Source: Rhizobium chutanense
Lineage (GTDB): Bacteria > Pseudomonadota > Alphaproteobacteria > Rhizobiales > Rhizobiaceae
DNA: 64,000 nucleotides
Direction: 5' to 3'
Assembly (NCBI RefSeq): GCF_002531935.1
Contig: NZ_NWSV01000005.1
Location: forward strand, 62,001 to 126,000
The notes beneath the pieces were generated by a model, which worked only from the letters and a program-made list of their open reading frames with translations, made no database searches and had not been told where the DNA came from. Both the position numbers and the translations under genes were made by a program. Shown piece by piece: positions 17,425 through 26,408 of this stretch (its first letter is position 1; every line of letters begins with the position of its first letter).

Positions 17425-18432
17425 TTGCGCACGCCCAAAGAGCCAGAATCCAAGATCACCATCGCCGATGTCGCCCGCGCCGCAGGCGTGTCACCGATGA
17501 CGGTATCGCGCGTCCTCAACGACCAGGGCGGCGCCAGCGCGGAAACCACCCAGCGCATTCTCCTGGCGGCGAACGAACTCAATTATCGGCCCAATCCCTT
17601 TGCGCGCGGGCTGCGGTCCGATCGATCGAAGACCATCGGCCTTCTCGTTCCCGACATCACCAACCCATTCTTTCCTGAAGTGATCCGAGGCGCCGAGGAT
17701 GCGGCAAGTGCCGCCGGCTACAACCTGCTTCTGTCGAATGTCGTCGAGAGCAGCAAGCGGGAGGAGGAACTGATCGAGACGCTGCTCAGGCATCGGGTCG
17801 ACGGCATCATCGTCTGCAGCGCGCGGCTGCCCGACGCCGCGCTTCACAAGGCGCTGGCGCCGCATCGGGCGGTGGTGCTCATCAACCGCGAGGCTCCGAC
17901 CGAAATCGCCGGAACCATCGTCACCGACTACGAGACCGGCGCGTCACGGGCCATCGACCATCTGGTCGAGCGTGGGCGGCGCAAGATCGCGATCGTCGCA
18001 GGGCCGCGCAGCTCCTTCGGCGGCAAGAGCCGCCTCGTCGGCATTCGCAAGACGCTGGCCTCCCACGGGCTGAAGGCAGAAGGAATCGTCTACTGCGATC
18101 CCACCGCGGCGGCGGGACAGACAGCGGCGGCGCAACTGCTGGCGGACACGCCCGGGATCGACGCCCTCGTCTGCTACAACGACCTCAATGCGATCGGCGC
18201 CATGAAGGCCTGCCGGGCTGCCGGCATTTCGATCCCCGGGCAGATTGCGCTCATCGGTTTCGACGACATTCCGACGGCCGAACTGCTGTCGCCGGCGCTG
18301 ACCACGCTCAGGGTGCAGAAGCGGGAAATGGGAGAGGAAGCCGTACGCCTGCTGCTCAGCCGCATCGCCACCAAGAACCGCCAGCACGGCATCGTCATCG
18401 TCCCCGAACTCATTGTCCGCGAAACGACCTGA
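17425..18432 (+). CDS. LacI family transcriptional regulator (of the glycan/fucosidase locus)
   Basis: A 335-residue repressor. The N-terminal helix-turn-helix and hinge helix read ITIADVARAAGVSPMTVSRVLN and RPNPFARGLRS; the remainder is a periplasmic-binding-protein-like effector domain (SKTIGLLVPDITNPFFPEVIRGA through GFDDIPTAELLSPALTT). No ATG is available upstream of the DNA-binding domain, so TTG at 17425 is the likely start, which would give low expression. It probably controls both the divergent importer operon and the downstream fucosidase gene, with a sugar as inducer. Confidence 0.9.
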   Translation: MRTPKEPESKITIADVARAAGVSPMTVSRVLNDQGGASAETTQRILLAANELNYRPNPFARGLRSDRSKTIGLLVPDITNPFFPEVIRGAEDAASAAGYNLLLSNVVESSKREEELIETLLRHRVDGIIVCSARLPDAALHKALAPHRAVVLINREAPTEIAGTIVTDYETGASRAIDHLVERGRRKIAIVAGPRSSFGGKSRLVGIRKTLASHGLKAEGIVYCDPTAAAGQTAAAQLLADTPGIDALVCYNDLNAIGAMKACRAAGISIPGQIALIGFDDIPTAELLSPALTTLRVQKREMGEEAVRLLLSRIATKNRQHGIVIVPELIVRETT

Positions 18433-18458
18433 TTCCAATCCCAACAGGAGGAATACCC

Positions 18459-19796
18459 ATGGATGCCGATAATCTGCAGTCACTGGCCTTGCCCGAGGAG
18501 AAGAAGGCCTGGTTCGTTCACGACCGGTTCGGCATGTTCGTGCATTGGGGGCTCTATGCCTTGCCGGCACGCCACGAATGGGTCAAGAGCCGCGAAGAAC
18601 TGAGCGACGCCGACTATCAGAAATATTTCGACCATTTCGATCCAGACCTCTACGACCCCAGGGAATGGGCAAGACGCGCCAGGGCCGCCGGTATGAAATA
18701 TGTGGTGCTGACGACCAAGCATCATGAAGGGTTCTGCCTCTGGGACACCAAGGCCACCGATTTCAAGGTGACCAACACGCCTTACGGAAAAGATCTGCTG
18801 AGGCCTTTCGTCGACGCCTTCCGCGCCGAGGGCCTGAGGATCGGATTCTACTATTCGCTGATCGACTGGCACCATCCCGACTTCACCGTCGATCCGCGCC
18901 ACCCGCAGCGCAATCACCCAGATGCCATGAAGATCAATGAAGCCCGCGACATCAGCCGCTACGCCGCTTTCATGCGCGAGCAGGTGCGCGAGTTGCTGAC
19001 CGGGTTCGGACAGATCGACATCATGTGGTTCGATTTCAGCTATCCGCAGTGGAAGCTCGGAGAGCTGGTCGGCAAGGGCCATCAAGATTGGGAAAGCGAG
19101 AAACTCGTGCGTCTGGTGCGCGAGCTTGCCCCCGATATCATCATCAACAACCGGCTCGACCTCGCCGGCCTGCAGCCCGACATCGTCACGCCGGAACAAT
19201 ATATGCCGCGCGCCTGGCCGAAACGCGACGGCAGGCGGGTCGTCTGGGAAGCCTGCCAGACGCTCAGCGGCTCCTGGGGTTATCACCGCGACGAGGATAC
19301 CTGGAAAAGCACGGAGCAACTGGTGCAGATGCTGGTCGGCACAGTCGCCATCGGCGGCAATCTTTTGATGAATGTCGGGCCGACGGCGCGCGGCACGCTC
19401 GACCATCGCGCCCTATCGGCGCTTTCCGCCTATGAGGAGTGGATGGCGCTGCACGAGCGCAGCATCGTCGGCTGCACCCAGTCCGATTTCGCCGCGCCGC
19501 CCGATTGCCGCCTGACCCAGAACGGCGATCGCCTCTATATCCACCTCTTCAACTGGCCCTATAAGCATCTGCATTTCGATGCGCTGGCCGGCAAGATCGA
19601 ATATGCGCAATTCCTGCATGACGGCAGCGAAGTCACCTGGCTGCAGCCGTCCGCCAATACGTTGTGGGCAAATACCCAGTTCCCCGTCGCCGAGGACGAG
19701 TTGACGTTCGTGCTGCCCGTGCGCCGACCCAAGGTCGTAGTGCCGGTCATCGAGGTCAAGCTCAAGGCGAGGAATGCCGCCGGCCTTCAGGATTGA
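18459..19796 (+). CDS. GH29 alpha-L-fucosidase
   Basis: Predicted retaining exo-alpha-L-fucosidase, 445 residues. Family features are GMFVHWGLYALPARHEW near the N-terminus, KYVVLTTKHHEGFCLWDT, GFYYSLIDWHHPDF and IDIMWFDFSYP, in which the aspartate after WF is the expected nucleophile. The C-terminal 100 residues form a small beta domain. No signal peptide is present, so it should act on imported fucosylated oligosaccharides. AGGAGG precedes the start. It lies 26 bases after lacI, in the same direction. Confidence 0.9.
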   Translation: MDADNLQSLALPEEKKAWFVHDRFGMFVHWGLYALPARHEWVKSREELSDADYQKYFDHFDPDLYDPREWARRARAAGMKYVVLTTKHHEGFCLWDTKATDFKVTNTPYGKDLLRPFVDAFRAEGLRIGFYYSLIDWHHPDFTVDPRHPQRNHPDAMKINEARDISRYAAFMREQVRELLTGFGQIDIMWFDFSYPQWKLGELVGKGHQDWESEKLVRLVRELAPDIIINNRLDLAGLQPDIVTPEQYMPRAWPKRDGRRVVWEACQTLSGSWGYHRDEDTWKSTEQLVQMLVGTVAIGGNLLMNVGPTARGTLDHRALSALSAYEEWMALHERSIVGCTQSDFAAPPDCRLTQNGDRLYIHLFNWPYKHLHFDALAGKIEYAQFLHDGSEVTWLQPSANTLWANTQFPVAEDELTFVLPVRRPKVVVPVIEVKLKARNAAGLQD

Positions 19797-19813
19797 AGGC
19801 TGCTGATGGCGTC

Positions 19814-19836
19814 GAGCGGGCGAACCACGCCCGCTC
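19814..19836. terminator. stem-loop between convergent fucosidase and M24 peptidase genes
   Basis: GAGCGGGCG and CGCCCGCTC form a perfect 9-bp stem with the loop AACCA, at the point where two converging genes end. It overlaps the stop of the minus-strand gene and lacks a T-run, so termination efficiency is uncertain. Confidence 0.5.
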
Positions 19837-20977
19837 AGGAGAACGGCTCGGTCGGTCCCGCCGCCGGATCGGTGAACCAGCGCGGCCCCTCCGCGGTCAT
19901 ATAGATATGATCCTCCAACCGGATCCCGAATTTTTCGGGAAAGACGATCATCGGTTCGTTGGAAAAACACATGCCGGCCGCAAGCGGCGTGTCGTTGCCG
20001 CGAACGATATAGGGCTCCTCGTGGATCTCGAGCCCGAGGCCATGACCGGCGCGATGCGGCAATCCCGGCAGCCGGTAGTCGGGGCCGAGGCAATGTTTGG
20101 CGAGCACCTTGCGGGCCGCATCGTCGAGGCTTGCGCAGGCGGCGCCGATCCGGGCTGCGTCGAAGACGGCCTGCTGCGCCTCGCGTTCAATCCACCAGGC
20201 GCGTTCGAAGTCGCCATTGCCGCCGCCGAGCATATAGGTTCTGGTGATATCGGAATGATAACCGTCGATCCGGCAGCCGGTGTCGATGAGAACGACGTCG
20301 TCGTCGCCCAGGACCTGATCGCCGTCGGCGCCGTGCGGCAGCGAGGTCGCTAGCCCGAAGGAGACGATGCAGAATGTCGAGCCGGCATCGGCGCCGGCCT
20401 GGCGATGCTGCCGATCGATGAAATCGACCACCTCGGATGAGCTGATGCCCGGTCTCAACAGCGCATGCACTTGCCTGTGGATGTCGAGCGTCAGGGTCAT
20501 CGCATATTGGATGAGGGCGATCTCGGCGTCCGATTTGATCCGCCGCAGATCGCGGATCAGCCGGCCGCCATCGGCAAGCCTTTCGGCGCTCATCGCCGCT
20601 GCCAAGGCGTGATAGAAGAACAGCGGCAAACCATCGTCGAGGGCGAGCCTGCCGCCCTGGCCGACAAGCCGGGCGATGAGCGCGGCACTGCTTTCCTCCT
20701 CTTCCCAGACCAGGATTTCCCCCGGCAGATGCGGCAGCGTTTCGACGCGGCTGCGCTCGAAACCGGGAACGATATAAAAGATGGCCGCGGGTGTGATCAG
20801 CGCGCCGAGGAACCTTTCGCTCGGATGCCAGACGAGCCCGGTGAAGTAACGCAGGCTTTCGCTCGGGCCGAGAAGCAGGCCGGCCAGTCCGTCGGCTTCG
20901 ATCGCTTCTCGAAGCCTGGCAAGGCGGGCTTGTCGTTCATTCTCGGTGATGCGGGGTACGGGGTGGCGCCACGACAT
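19835..20977 (-). CDS. M24 family metallopeptidase (Xaa-Pro dipeptidase/creatinase fold)
   Basis: Pita-bread-fold enzyme of 380 residues. The C-terminal catalytic domain has the five metal ligands in order: DTG, HSDITRTYM, AGHGLGLEIHEEPY, SNEPMIV and RLEDHIY. The N-terminal creatinase-like domain (GLLLGPSESLRYFTGLVWHPSERF) is complete. The ATG at 20977 has AGGA upstream; the longer open frame overlaps the GntR gene and has no family match. Prolidases and non-peptidase C-N hydrolases share this fold. Its neighbours, a GntR regulator and a DapA-type enzyme, hint at a small amide or amino-acid-related catabolic route. Confidence 0.87.
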   Translation of the reverse strand: MSWRHPVPRITENERQARLARLREAIEADGLAGLLLGPSESLRYFTGLVWHPSERFLGALITPAAIFYIVPGFERSRVETLPHLPGEILVWEEEESSAALIARLVGQGGRLALDDGLPLFFYHALAAAMSAERLADGGRLIRDLRRIKSDAEIALIQYAMTLTLDIHRQVHALLRPGISSSEVVDFIDRQHRQAGADAGSTFCIVSFGLATSLPHGADGDQVLGDDDVVLIDTGCRIDGYHSDITRTYMLGGGNGDFERAWWIEREAQQAVFDAARIGAACASLDDAARKVLAKHCLGPDYRLPGLPHRAGHGLGLEIHEEPYIVRGNDTPLAAGMCFSNEPMIVFPEKFGIRLEDHIYMTAEGPRWFTDPAAGPTEPFS

Positions 20978-21038
20978 GTTGTTTTCCTGCTTTTCTGTTC
21001 CGCTCACCTCTGTCCCGGACGCTTCTGACCCACGCCTG

Positions 21039-21743
21039 TCAAGATAGGTTGATCGCCACCGGCCGGTCGAGGTCGCGGGCGATATAATCTTGGATCTGGC
21101 GGACGATCTGCCCGGCATGAGCGATCGCCAGCCGGTCGGCCCGCTCGGCGTCGCCGGCCTCAATGGCGGCAATGATTTCCTCGTGTTCGTCGACATACTG
21201 GCGCGGCAGTCGGTCGTCGAAGGTCGAATAATAAAGGCGAAGGATGCGCCGGCCTTCGTCGAGCAGCCTGGCGAAGAAGGTCGTATAATAGGAATTGCCG
21301 GCAAGCTCGGCGATCGCCACGTGAAATTCGCGGTTCGCCTCGATCATCGCATAGGCGTCGCGCGCGGCAACGGCGTCGGCGAAATCCTTCTGATGCCGGC
21401 GGATGGTCTTCATGATGGCTTCGTTCCGCCGTTGGGCTGCCCCGCGCGTGGTCACCCGATACATCAGCGTCAGCGCTTCGAAATAGGTCGGCAGGCTTGC
21501 GAAATCGATCATCGCCACGATCGTGTTCCGGTTCGGCAGTGTCGTGACAAGCCCCTCGGCGGCAAGCCGCAACAGCGCCTCGCGAATGGGAGTCCTCGAC
21601 ATCCCGAAGCGTTCCGACAGCCGAACCTCGTCGAGCGGACTACCGGGTTCCAGTGCCATCGACAGGATTTCCCGGCGCAGCTTGGCATAGACGCTCTGCG
21701 TGCCGGAGCCCCGCACCCGCACATTTTCCGCCTCGTTCTGCAT
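21039..21743 (-). CDS. GntR family regulator, FCD subfamily
   Basis: A 234-residue regulator with the winged helix SVYAKLRREILSMALEPGSPLDEVRLSERFGMSRTPIREALLRL followed by an FCD ligand domain carrying FHVAIAELAGNSYYTTFF. Start ATG at 21743 follows GGGGAGGGACGG; a longer frame exists but lacks such a site. It is divergent from the DapA-family gene and upstream of the M24 gene in the same direction, so it likely controls both. Confidence 0.88.
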   Translation of the reverse strand: MQNEAENVRVRGSGTQSVYAKLRREILSMALEPGSPLDEVRLSERFGMSRTPIREALLRLAAEGLVTTLPNRNTIVAMIDFASLPTYFEALTLMYRVTTRGAAQRRNEAIMKTIRRHQKDFADAVAARDAYAMIEANREFHVAIAELAGNSYYTTFFARLLDEGRRILRLYYSTFDDRLPRQYVDEHEEIIAAIEAGDAERADRLAIAHAGQIVRQIQDYIARDLDRPVAINLS

Positions 21744-21854
21744 CCGTCCCTCCCCTGTCATGACAGCCTTGTATGGCGTTTCCGCCGATTCCTGCAACGA
21801 CAGTCTTCCGTCTTCAAATTTCCGCATCAAGCCGGATTGAGTCTTGTCGACAGT

Positions 21855-21864
21855 TTGTATATAA
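21855..21864. promoter_or_regulatory. TTGTATATAA, candidate GntR operator and promoter
   Basis: A near-palindrome that resembles the TTGTATACAA-type sites of FCD regulators lies between the divergent gntR and dapA-family starts, 30 bases before the latter. It also contains a -10-like TATATAA. Confidence 0.35.
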
Positions 21865-21893
21865 CGAGGTCAATCTTAACGGAGTTTCGATCG

Positions 21894-22805
21894 ATGACAA
21901 CAGGATGGAAGGGCGTATTTCCCGCCGTAACGACGCAATTCAACGAAGATCTGTCGGTGGATCTGACCGCGACCCAGCGCGTCCAGGACGCGCTTGTCAA
22001 TGACGGCGTCAACGGGCTGATCGTCATGGGCACCTGCGGCGAGAACAATTCGCTCGATCCCGATGAGAAGCGCACGATCCTGAAAGCCGCTGTCGAGGTC
22101 GTCAACGGCCGCGTTCCGGTTGTGACAGGTGTGTCCGAATTCGACACGCGCCGTGCCGTCGCCTATGCCCGCGACGCCGAAAAGCTCGGCGCCGACGGGC
22201 TGATGCTGTTGCCGGCCATGGTCTATGTGCCGAAGCCGGAAGAGCTGATTGCGCATTTCCGCGCCGTCGCCGAAGCGACCTCGCTGCCGATCATGCTCTA
22301 CAACAACCCGCCGGCCTACCGCGTCAACATCGGCGCCGATGTGCTGAAGGTGCTGGCCGACGTGCCGAATATCAAAGCGGTCAAGGAAAGTGCGCCGGAT
22401 CCGCGCCGCTTCACCGATCTCATCAATGAGTTCGGCGATCGGTTCGATATCTTTGCCGGCCTCGACGACGTCGCGCTCGAAGGCCTGATGCTCGGCGCCA
22501 AGGGCTGGGTCTCCGGCCTGACCAGCGCCTTTCCGGAGGAATCCGTGCAGCTCGTTGCTGCCGCCGAACGCGGCGACTGGGAAGAAGCCCGCAGGATCTA
22601 TCGCTGGTTCATGCCGCTGCTGCATCTCGATGCCGAGCACGATCTCGTGCAGTCGATCAAGCTTGCCGAGCAGATCATGGGCCGCGGCTCCGAACGCGTG
22701 CGAATGCCGCGCCTGCCGCTGTCCGGGGCGCGCCGCGCCGAAGTCACCGCCATGGTCGAGAAGGCCGCTGCCACGCGCCCCTCGAAGATCCGCCAGGCGG
22801 CCTGA
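21894..22805 (+). CDS. DapA family dihydrodipicolinate synthase/N-acetylneuraminate lyase-like enzyme
   Basis: Class I aldolase-type TIM barrel, 303 residues. It has GTCGENNSLDPDEK (phosphate-loop region), MLYNNPPAYRVNI with the conserved tyrosine, and the Schiff-base lysine in IKAVKESAPD. The family includes lysine-pathway DapA but also many 2-keto-3-deoxy sugar acid and hydroxyproline aldolases or dehydratases. Its own GntR regulator and M24 neighbour point to catabolism, not lysine synthesis. GGAG precedes the ATG at 21894; the long upstream frame is antisense to gntR. Confidence 0.87.
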   Translation: MTTGWKGVFPAVTTQFNEDLSVDLTATQRVQDALVNDGVNGLIVMGTCGENNSLDPDEKRTILKAAVEVVNGRVPVVTGVSEFDTRRAVAYARDAEKLGADGLMLLPAMVYVPKPEELIAHFRAVAEATSLPIMLYNNPPAYRVNIGADVLKVLADVPNIKAVKESAPDPRRFTDLINEFGDRFDIFAGLDDVALEGLMLGAKGWVSGLTSAFPEESVQLVAAAERGDWEEARRIYRWFMPLLHLDAEHDLVQSIKLAEQIMGRGSERVRMPRLPLSGARRAEVTAMVEKAAATRPSKIRQAA

Positions 22806-22815
22806 GACAAATTGC

Positions 22816-22846
22816 GGCCGGCAAGCGTCGAGCGCCGCTGCCGGCC
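22816..22846. terminator. bidirectional stem-loop between convergent dapA-like and lacI genes
   Basis: GGCCGGCA-A-GCG pairs with CGC-TGCCGGCC around a small loop, directly between two converging stop codons. TTACCTT follows on the plus strand and GCAATTTG on the minus strand, so it may serve both directions. Confidence 0.6.
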
Positions 22847-22852
22847 TTACCT

Positions 22853-23911
22853 TCAGCCTTGTTCCGTGTCTCTGGACCGGACCAGGCTGTTGCGGCTGAC
22901 CAGCGACGGTATCTGGAAAATATGCTCGGCCGCGCTGCGGCCTTCAATTCTCGAAATCAGGGCCCGGGTTGCGACCTGACCGAGCTCCCGGCCCGACTGA
23001 TCGATGCTGGCGAGATTGACGAGCCCGAGGGCGGCCGTCGACGAGTTGTCATATCCGATGACGGCGAGATCTTCGGGCACACGCACGTTCATCTCCCTCG
23101 CCAGGCTCAGCAGGGTGATCGCGTCGAGATCGCTCCAGCAAAACACGGCACGCGGCCGGTCCTTCCTCGATAGGAACCTTCGCATCGCCTCTTCCCGCTT
23201 CGGAGAGGCGATCGGAATTTTGCCGATCGGCGCAGAGGAACCCAAGCCCCCGCGCTGCATCGCCCGGCGGAAGCCGATCTCCCGCTGGCGCACGACCGAA
23301 ACCGCATGGCCCTCGCGCTCGCCGAGACTGAGCATTTCGATGTCGCGATAGCCGCAGGCAAGCAGCGCTTCCACCGCAATCTCCGCCCCGCGCTGATCGT
23401 CGGCGTTGACGGTATCGAAGGCCGTGGCGCCGGCAGCGTGGTAACCGACCGCGACGATCGGGATCTGCACCGCAAACTTGGCGATGATCTCCGCGGGCAG
23501 GCGCGGCGCAACCAGGATCAGGCCGTCCATCTTGTAGTCGATCATCGACTCGATCAGCGACGTCTCGAGCTGCACCCGCGCATCGCTGACGCCGATCATC
23601 GCCTGATAGTGCGACGGCGCCAGCACGCCGTTGACGCCGGCAATCACCTCCGGAAGAAAGGGGTTGCGGATGTCGATCAAGAGCACGCCGATGGTGAAAC
23701 TGCGGCCGCGCAGCCCCCGCGCAGCCCGCGAGGGGCGATATCCAAGCGCATCGATCGCGTCGGTCACTTTTGCCCGCAGCGCTTCGCTGACGCCGTAGGC
23801 GTTTCGCATCACCTTGGAAACCGCTGCGACCGATACGCCTGCATGGGCTGCCACGGTCCGGATCGTCACCCGATCGTTTCGTTGTCGCGTTTGTTTGTCG
23901 TCGATGGGCAT
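22853..23911 (-). CDS. LacI family transcriptional regulator (of the rhamnosidase locus)
   Basis: A repressor of about 352 residues: helix-turn-helix VTIRTVAAHAGVSVAAVSKVMRN, hinge RPSRAARGLRG and effector domain from FTIGVLLIDIRNPFLPEV. The ATG at 23911 is preferred; a longer frame to 23962 has no clear ribosome site. It is divergent from the GH78 gene, with paired AACGTT operators close to the latter's start, so repression of the rhamnosidase and importer genes is inferred. Confidence 0.88.
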   Translation of the reverse strand: MPIDDKQTRQRNDRVTIRTVAAHAGVSVAAVSKVMRNAYGVSEALRAKVTDAIDALGYRPSRAARGLRGRSFTIGVLLIDIRNPFLPEVIAGVNGVLAPSHYQAMIGVSDARVQLETSLIESMIDYKMDGLILVAPRLPAEIIAKFAVQIPIVAVGYHAAGATAFDTVNADDQRGAEIAVEALLACGYRDIEMLSLGEREGHAVSVVRQREIGFRRAMQRGGLGSSAPIGKIPIASPKREEAMRRFLSRKDRPRAVFCWSDLDAITLLSLAREMNVRVPEDLAVIGYDNSSTAALGLVNLASIDQSGRELGQVATRALISRIEGRSAAEHIFQIPSLVSRNSLVRSRDTEQG

Positions 23912-24004
23912 GAAATCTCTGTCTTGCGGCTGCGGGTCGTCAATCGCCCGCAACACCACCATGGCAGACTGGCAACGAAATTTCTATTGCGCTTCCGAAG
24001 AAAA

Positions 24005-24033
24005 TGTAGAACGTTATATGGAGAACGTTCTAC
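24005..24033. promoter_or_regulatory. paired LacI-type operators with AACGTT cores
   Basis: TAGAACGTTATA and GAGAACGTTCTAC contain AACGTT cores at 24010-24015 and 24024-24029, 14 bases apart. The second is a perfect 10-bp palindrome (AGAACGTTCT). They end 20 bases before the GH78 start, where a bound LacI-type repressor would block transcription. Confidence 0.6.
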
Positions 24034-24052
24034 AAATCATCGGGAGGTTTTG

Positions 24053-26371
24053 ATGAACTTTCAGCCGGCCGCCGTCAGCGGCAATCGCGTTTCGCGCCCC
24101 TGGTCCGGAAATATGATCGCGCCGCTGTCGGATGGCGGCCAGGGAACGCCGGCAAGCTTCATCGCCAAAAGCTTCGACCATGATGGCGCCGGCCTGCCGG
24201 TCGAACTGTTCATCTCCGCCCTCGGCCTTTACCGCTGCTTCATCAACGGCACCCGCGTCGGCGACGACCTGCTGACGCCGGGCTGGACGAATTACGACGA
24301 TCGCATCGCCTATCAGCGATACGATGTCTCGGAGCTGCTCAAGCCGGGCCTCAACCGCATCGAGATCTGGCTTGCCGATGGCTGGTACCGCTCACCTTTG
24401 ATGTGGGGCGCCAAGGCGATCCCGAACTGCTGGGGCGACAGGGTCGGCGCCATCGCCGAGATGATCGGACCGGGCGGCACCCTTCTTTCCACCGACACCA
24501 CATGGCGCAGCGGGCTTCTGCCGATCCTGAAGTCGGGGATCTATTTCGGCGAGGTGTATGATGCCCGGGCGGAAAATCTTGTCGAGACCCATGGCACGGA
24601 AAGATTGCCGTTCGACAAGGCGTTGCTCGTTGCCCATGAAACCGCGGCGGTGCGGGAATTGCCGCCGCTCGCCCCTGTGGAAAGCTGGACCGACGACGGC
24701 AGGACCGTCTATGATTTCGGCCAGAATGCCGGTGGTTATATCAGATATACGGTGCGCGGGGCTGCCGGCGCCGAAGTGCGGGTGGAGCATTCGGAAGTGC
24801 TCGGTCCCGACCGTCACTTCGACAACCGCAATTATCGCACGGCCGTGGCGCAGACCATCTATACGCTCTCCGGCGACGGCGACGAGACCTACGCCCCGCA
24901 TTTCACCTTCCAAGGTTTCCGCTATGCCAGGGTGACCATATCAGGCGATGCCGAGATCCTTGCCATCGCCTCCGTGCCGATCTCGTCGGTGCCAGAGCCC
25001 GCTGGCGGCTTTACCTCGGGCAACCCGCTCGTCAACCGCCTCGTTGAGAATACCATCTGGTCGCAGCGCGCCAATTTCGTCGAAGTACCGACGGATTGCC
25101 CGCAACGCGACGAACGGCTGGGCTGGACGGGCGATGCCCAGGTCTTTGCCGCAACCGCCTGCTGGCTGAGCGACAGCCAGTCGTTCCTGAGGAAATATCT
25201 GCGCGACGTGATGGCCGACCAGCGCGAGGATGGCGCCGTCTCGCATTTTTCGCCGGATCCGACCCGCCTGCATCCTGCCAATTTCCCAGGTTATGCCGGC
25301 TCGACCGGCTGGGGCGACGCCATCGTCGTCATCCCCTGGGTTCTCTACAGCCATTATGGCGACCGGGCGGTTTTGTCGGAGTGCCTCAATTCCATGGTTC
25401 GCTGGGTCGATTTCGTCTGGTCGATCTCGGATGGTCCGCTCGTGCGCCCGCCGTCGCGCTGGGGCGATCGCGGCTTTACTTTCGGAGACTGGCTGCAGCC
25501 GGTCGGCGACAACCGCAAGCCTCGTCCGACCATTGCCGACGACTGCGCCGCCACGCTCTACCACTTCATCTCGACCGACCTTCTGGCCAGGATCGCAGCC
25601 GTTCTCGGCGAGCATACGATTGAAAATGAGATGAAACGGCGCGCCGGCGAGATCCGATCGGCCTTCGCCAACGAGTTCATCACGCCGGCGGGACGGCTGG
25701 CCCATAACGACCAGACATCCTATGCGCTGGCTTTCCTCCACGAGCTGATACCGGCAGAACATAGGCAAGCCGCTGAGCAGCATTTCCGCCAAGTGATCAT
25801 CGACGCCGACTACAGGATCGGTACCGGTTTCATCGGCACGCCTGCCCTTCTGCCGGCGCTGACGAAGCTCGGGATGGACGATCTCGCCGAAAAGGTCTTC
25901 CTGCAGGAGGATGTGCCGGGCTGGCTCTATCAGGTCTCGAAGGGAGCGACGACGATCTGGGAGCGCTGGGATTCGATGGCGCCCGACGGCACCATCTACG
26001 AACCCGACATGAACAGCTATAACCACTATGCCTATGGTGCCGTCTGCCAATGGCTGTTCGAAAGCGTCGCCGGAATTTCACCGAACCCGGACGCACCCGG
26101 CTTTGCCGAGGTGGTCGTCGATCCCGCGCCGATTCCGTCCCTGTCACCGGTTTCAGCCCATCATGACATCAGCCAGGGACGCATCGAGGCCGGCTGGCAT
26201 TGCACCGGCAACCAGGTCACCTATGTGCTGACCCTTCCGGACGGCTGCACCGGCCGCTTCCGGCCCGGGTGGCGGCACCAGAACCCGTCGCTCAACGGCG
26301 AGCCTGTCGGCGAGCAAGCCATTCTTCCCTCGGGCACGCACCGGCTGGTCTTTTCGCTACCGGATTCCTGA
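24053..26371 (+). CDS. GH78 alpha-L-rhamnosidase
   Basis: A 772-residue inverting glycosidase. The N-terminal beta domain has ALGLYRCFINGTRVGDDLLTPGWTNY, typical of bacterial alpha-L-rhamnosidases. The (alpha/alpha)6 catalytic domain contains VPTDCPQRDERLGWTGDAQVFA, where the acidic residues include the predicted catalytic acid, and GATTIWERWDSM. There is no signal peptide, so it likely acts on imported rhamnosides. GGGAGG lies before ATG at 24053; the much longer open frame upstream is antisense to lacI. It is the first gene of a unit with a CUT1 importer. Confidence 0.9.
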   Translation: MNFQPAAVSGNRVSRPWSGNMIAPLSDGGQGTPASFIAKSFDHDGAGLPVELFISALGLYRCFINGTRVGDDLLTPGWTNYDDRIAYQRYDVSELLKPGLNRIEIWLADGWYRSPLMWGAKAIPNCWGDRVGAIAEMIGPGGTLLSTDTTWRSGLLPILKSGIYFGEVYDARAENLVETHGTERLPFDKALLVAHETAAVRELPPLAPVESWTDDGRTVYDFGQNAGGYIRYTVRGAAGAEVRVEHSEVLGPDRHFDNRNYRTAVAQTIYTLSGDGDETYAPHFTFQGFRYARVTISGDAEILAIASVPISSVPEPAGGFTSGNPLVNRLVENTIWSQRANFVEVPTDCPQRDERLGWTGDAQVFAATACWLSDSQSFLRKYLRDVMADQREDGAVSHFSPDPTRLHPANFPGYAGSTGWGDAIVVIPWVLYSHYGDRAVLSECLNSMVRWVDFVWSISDGPLVRPPSRWGDRGFTFGDWLQPVGDNRKPRPTIADDCAATLYHFISTDLLARIAAVLGEHTIENEMKRRAGEIRSAFANEFITPAGRLAHNDQTSYALAFLHELIPAEHRQAAEQHFRQVIIDADYRIGTGFIGTPALLPALTKLGMDDLAEKVFLQEDVPGWLYQVSKGATTIWERWDSMAPDGTIYEPDMNSYNHYAYGAVCQWLFESVAGISPNPDAPGFAEVVVDPAPIPSLSPVSAHHDISQGRIEAGWHCTGNQVTYVLTLPDGCTGRFRPGWRHQNPSLNGEPVGEQAILPSGTHRLVFSLPDS

Positions 26372-26408
26372 GGAGCATACACGTCACATCGTTCAGAGGA
26401 GGAACGTC

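Noticed and set aside
20978..21304. N-terminal extension of the M24 peptidase frame
   Set aside because: It overlaps the GntR gene in another frame and lacks creatinase-domain similarity; AGGA precedes the ATG at 20977.
23306..24052. Upstream extension of the rhamnosidase frame by 249 codons
   Set aside because: The extension is antisense to lacI and crosses the operators; the strong ribosome site at 24053 marks the real start.
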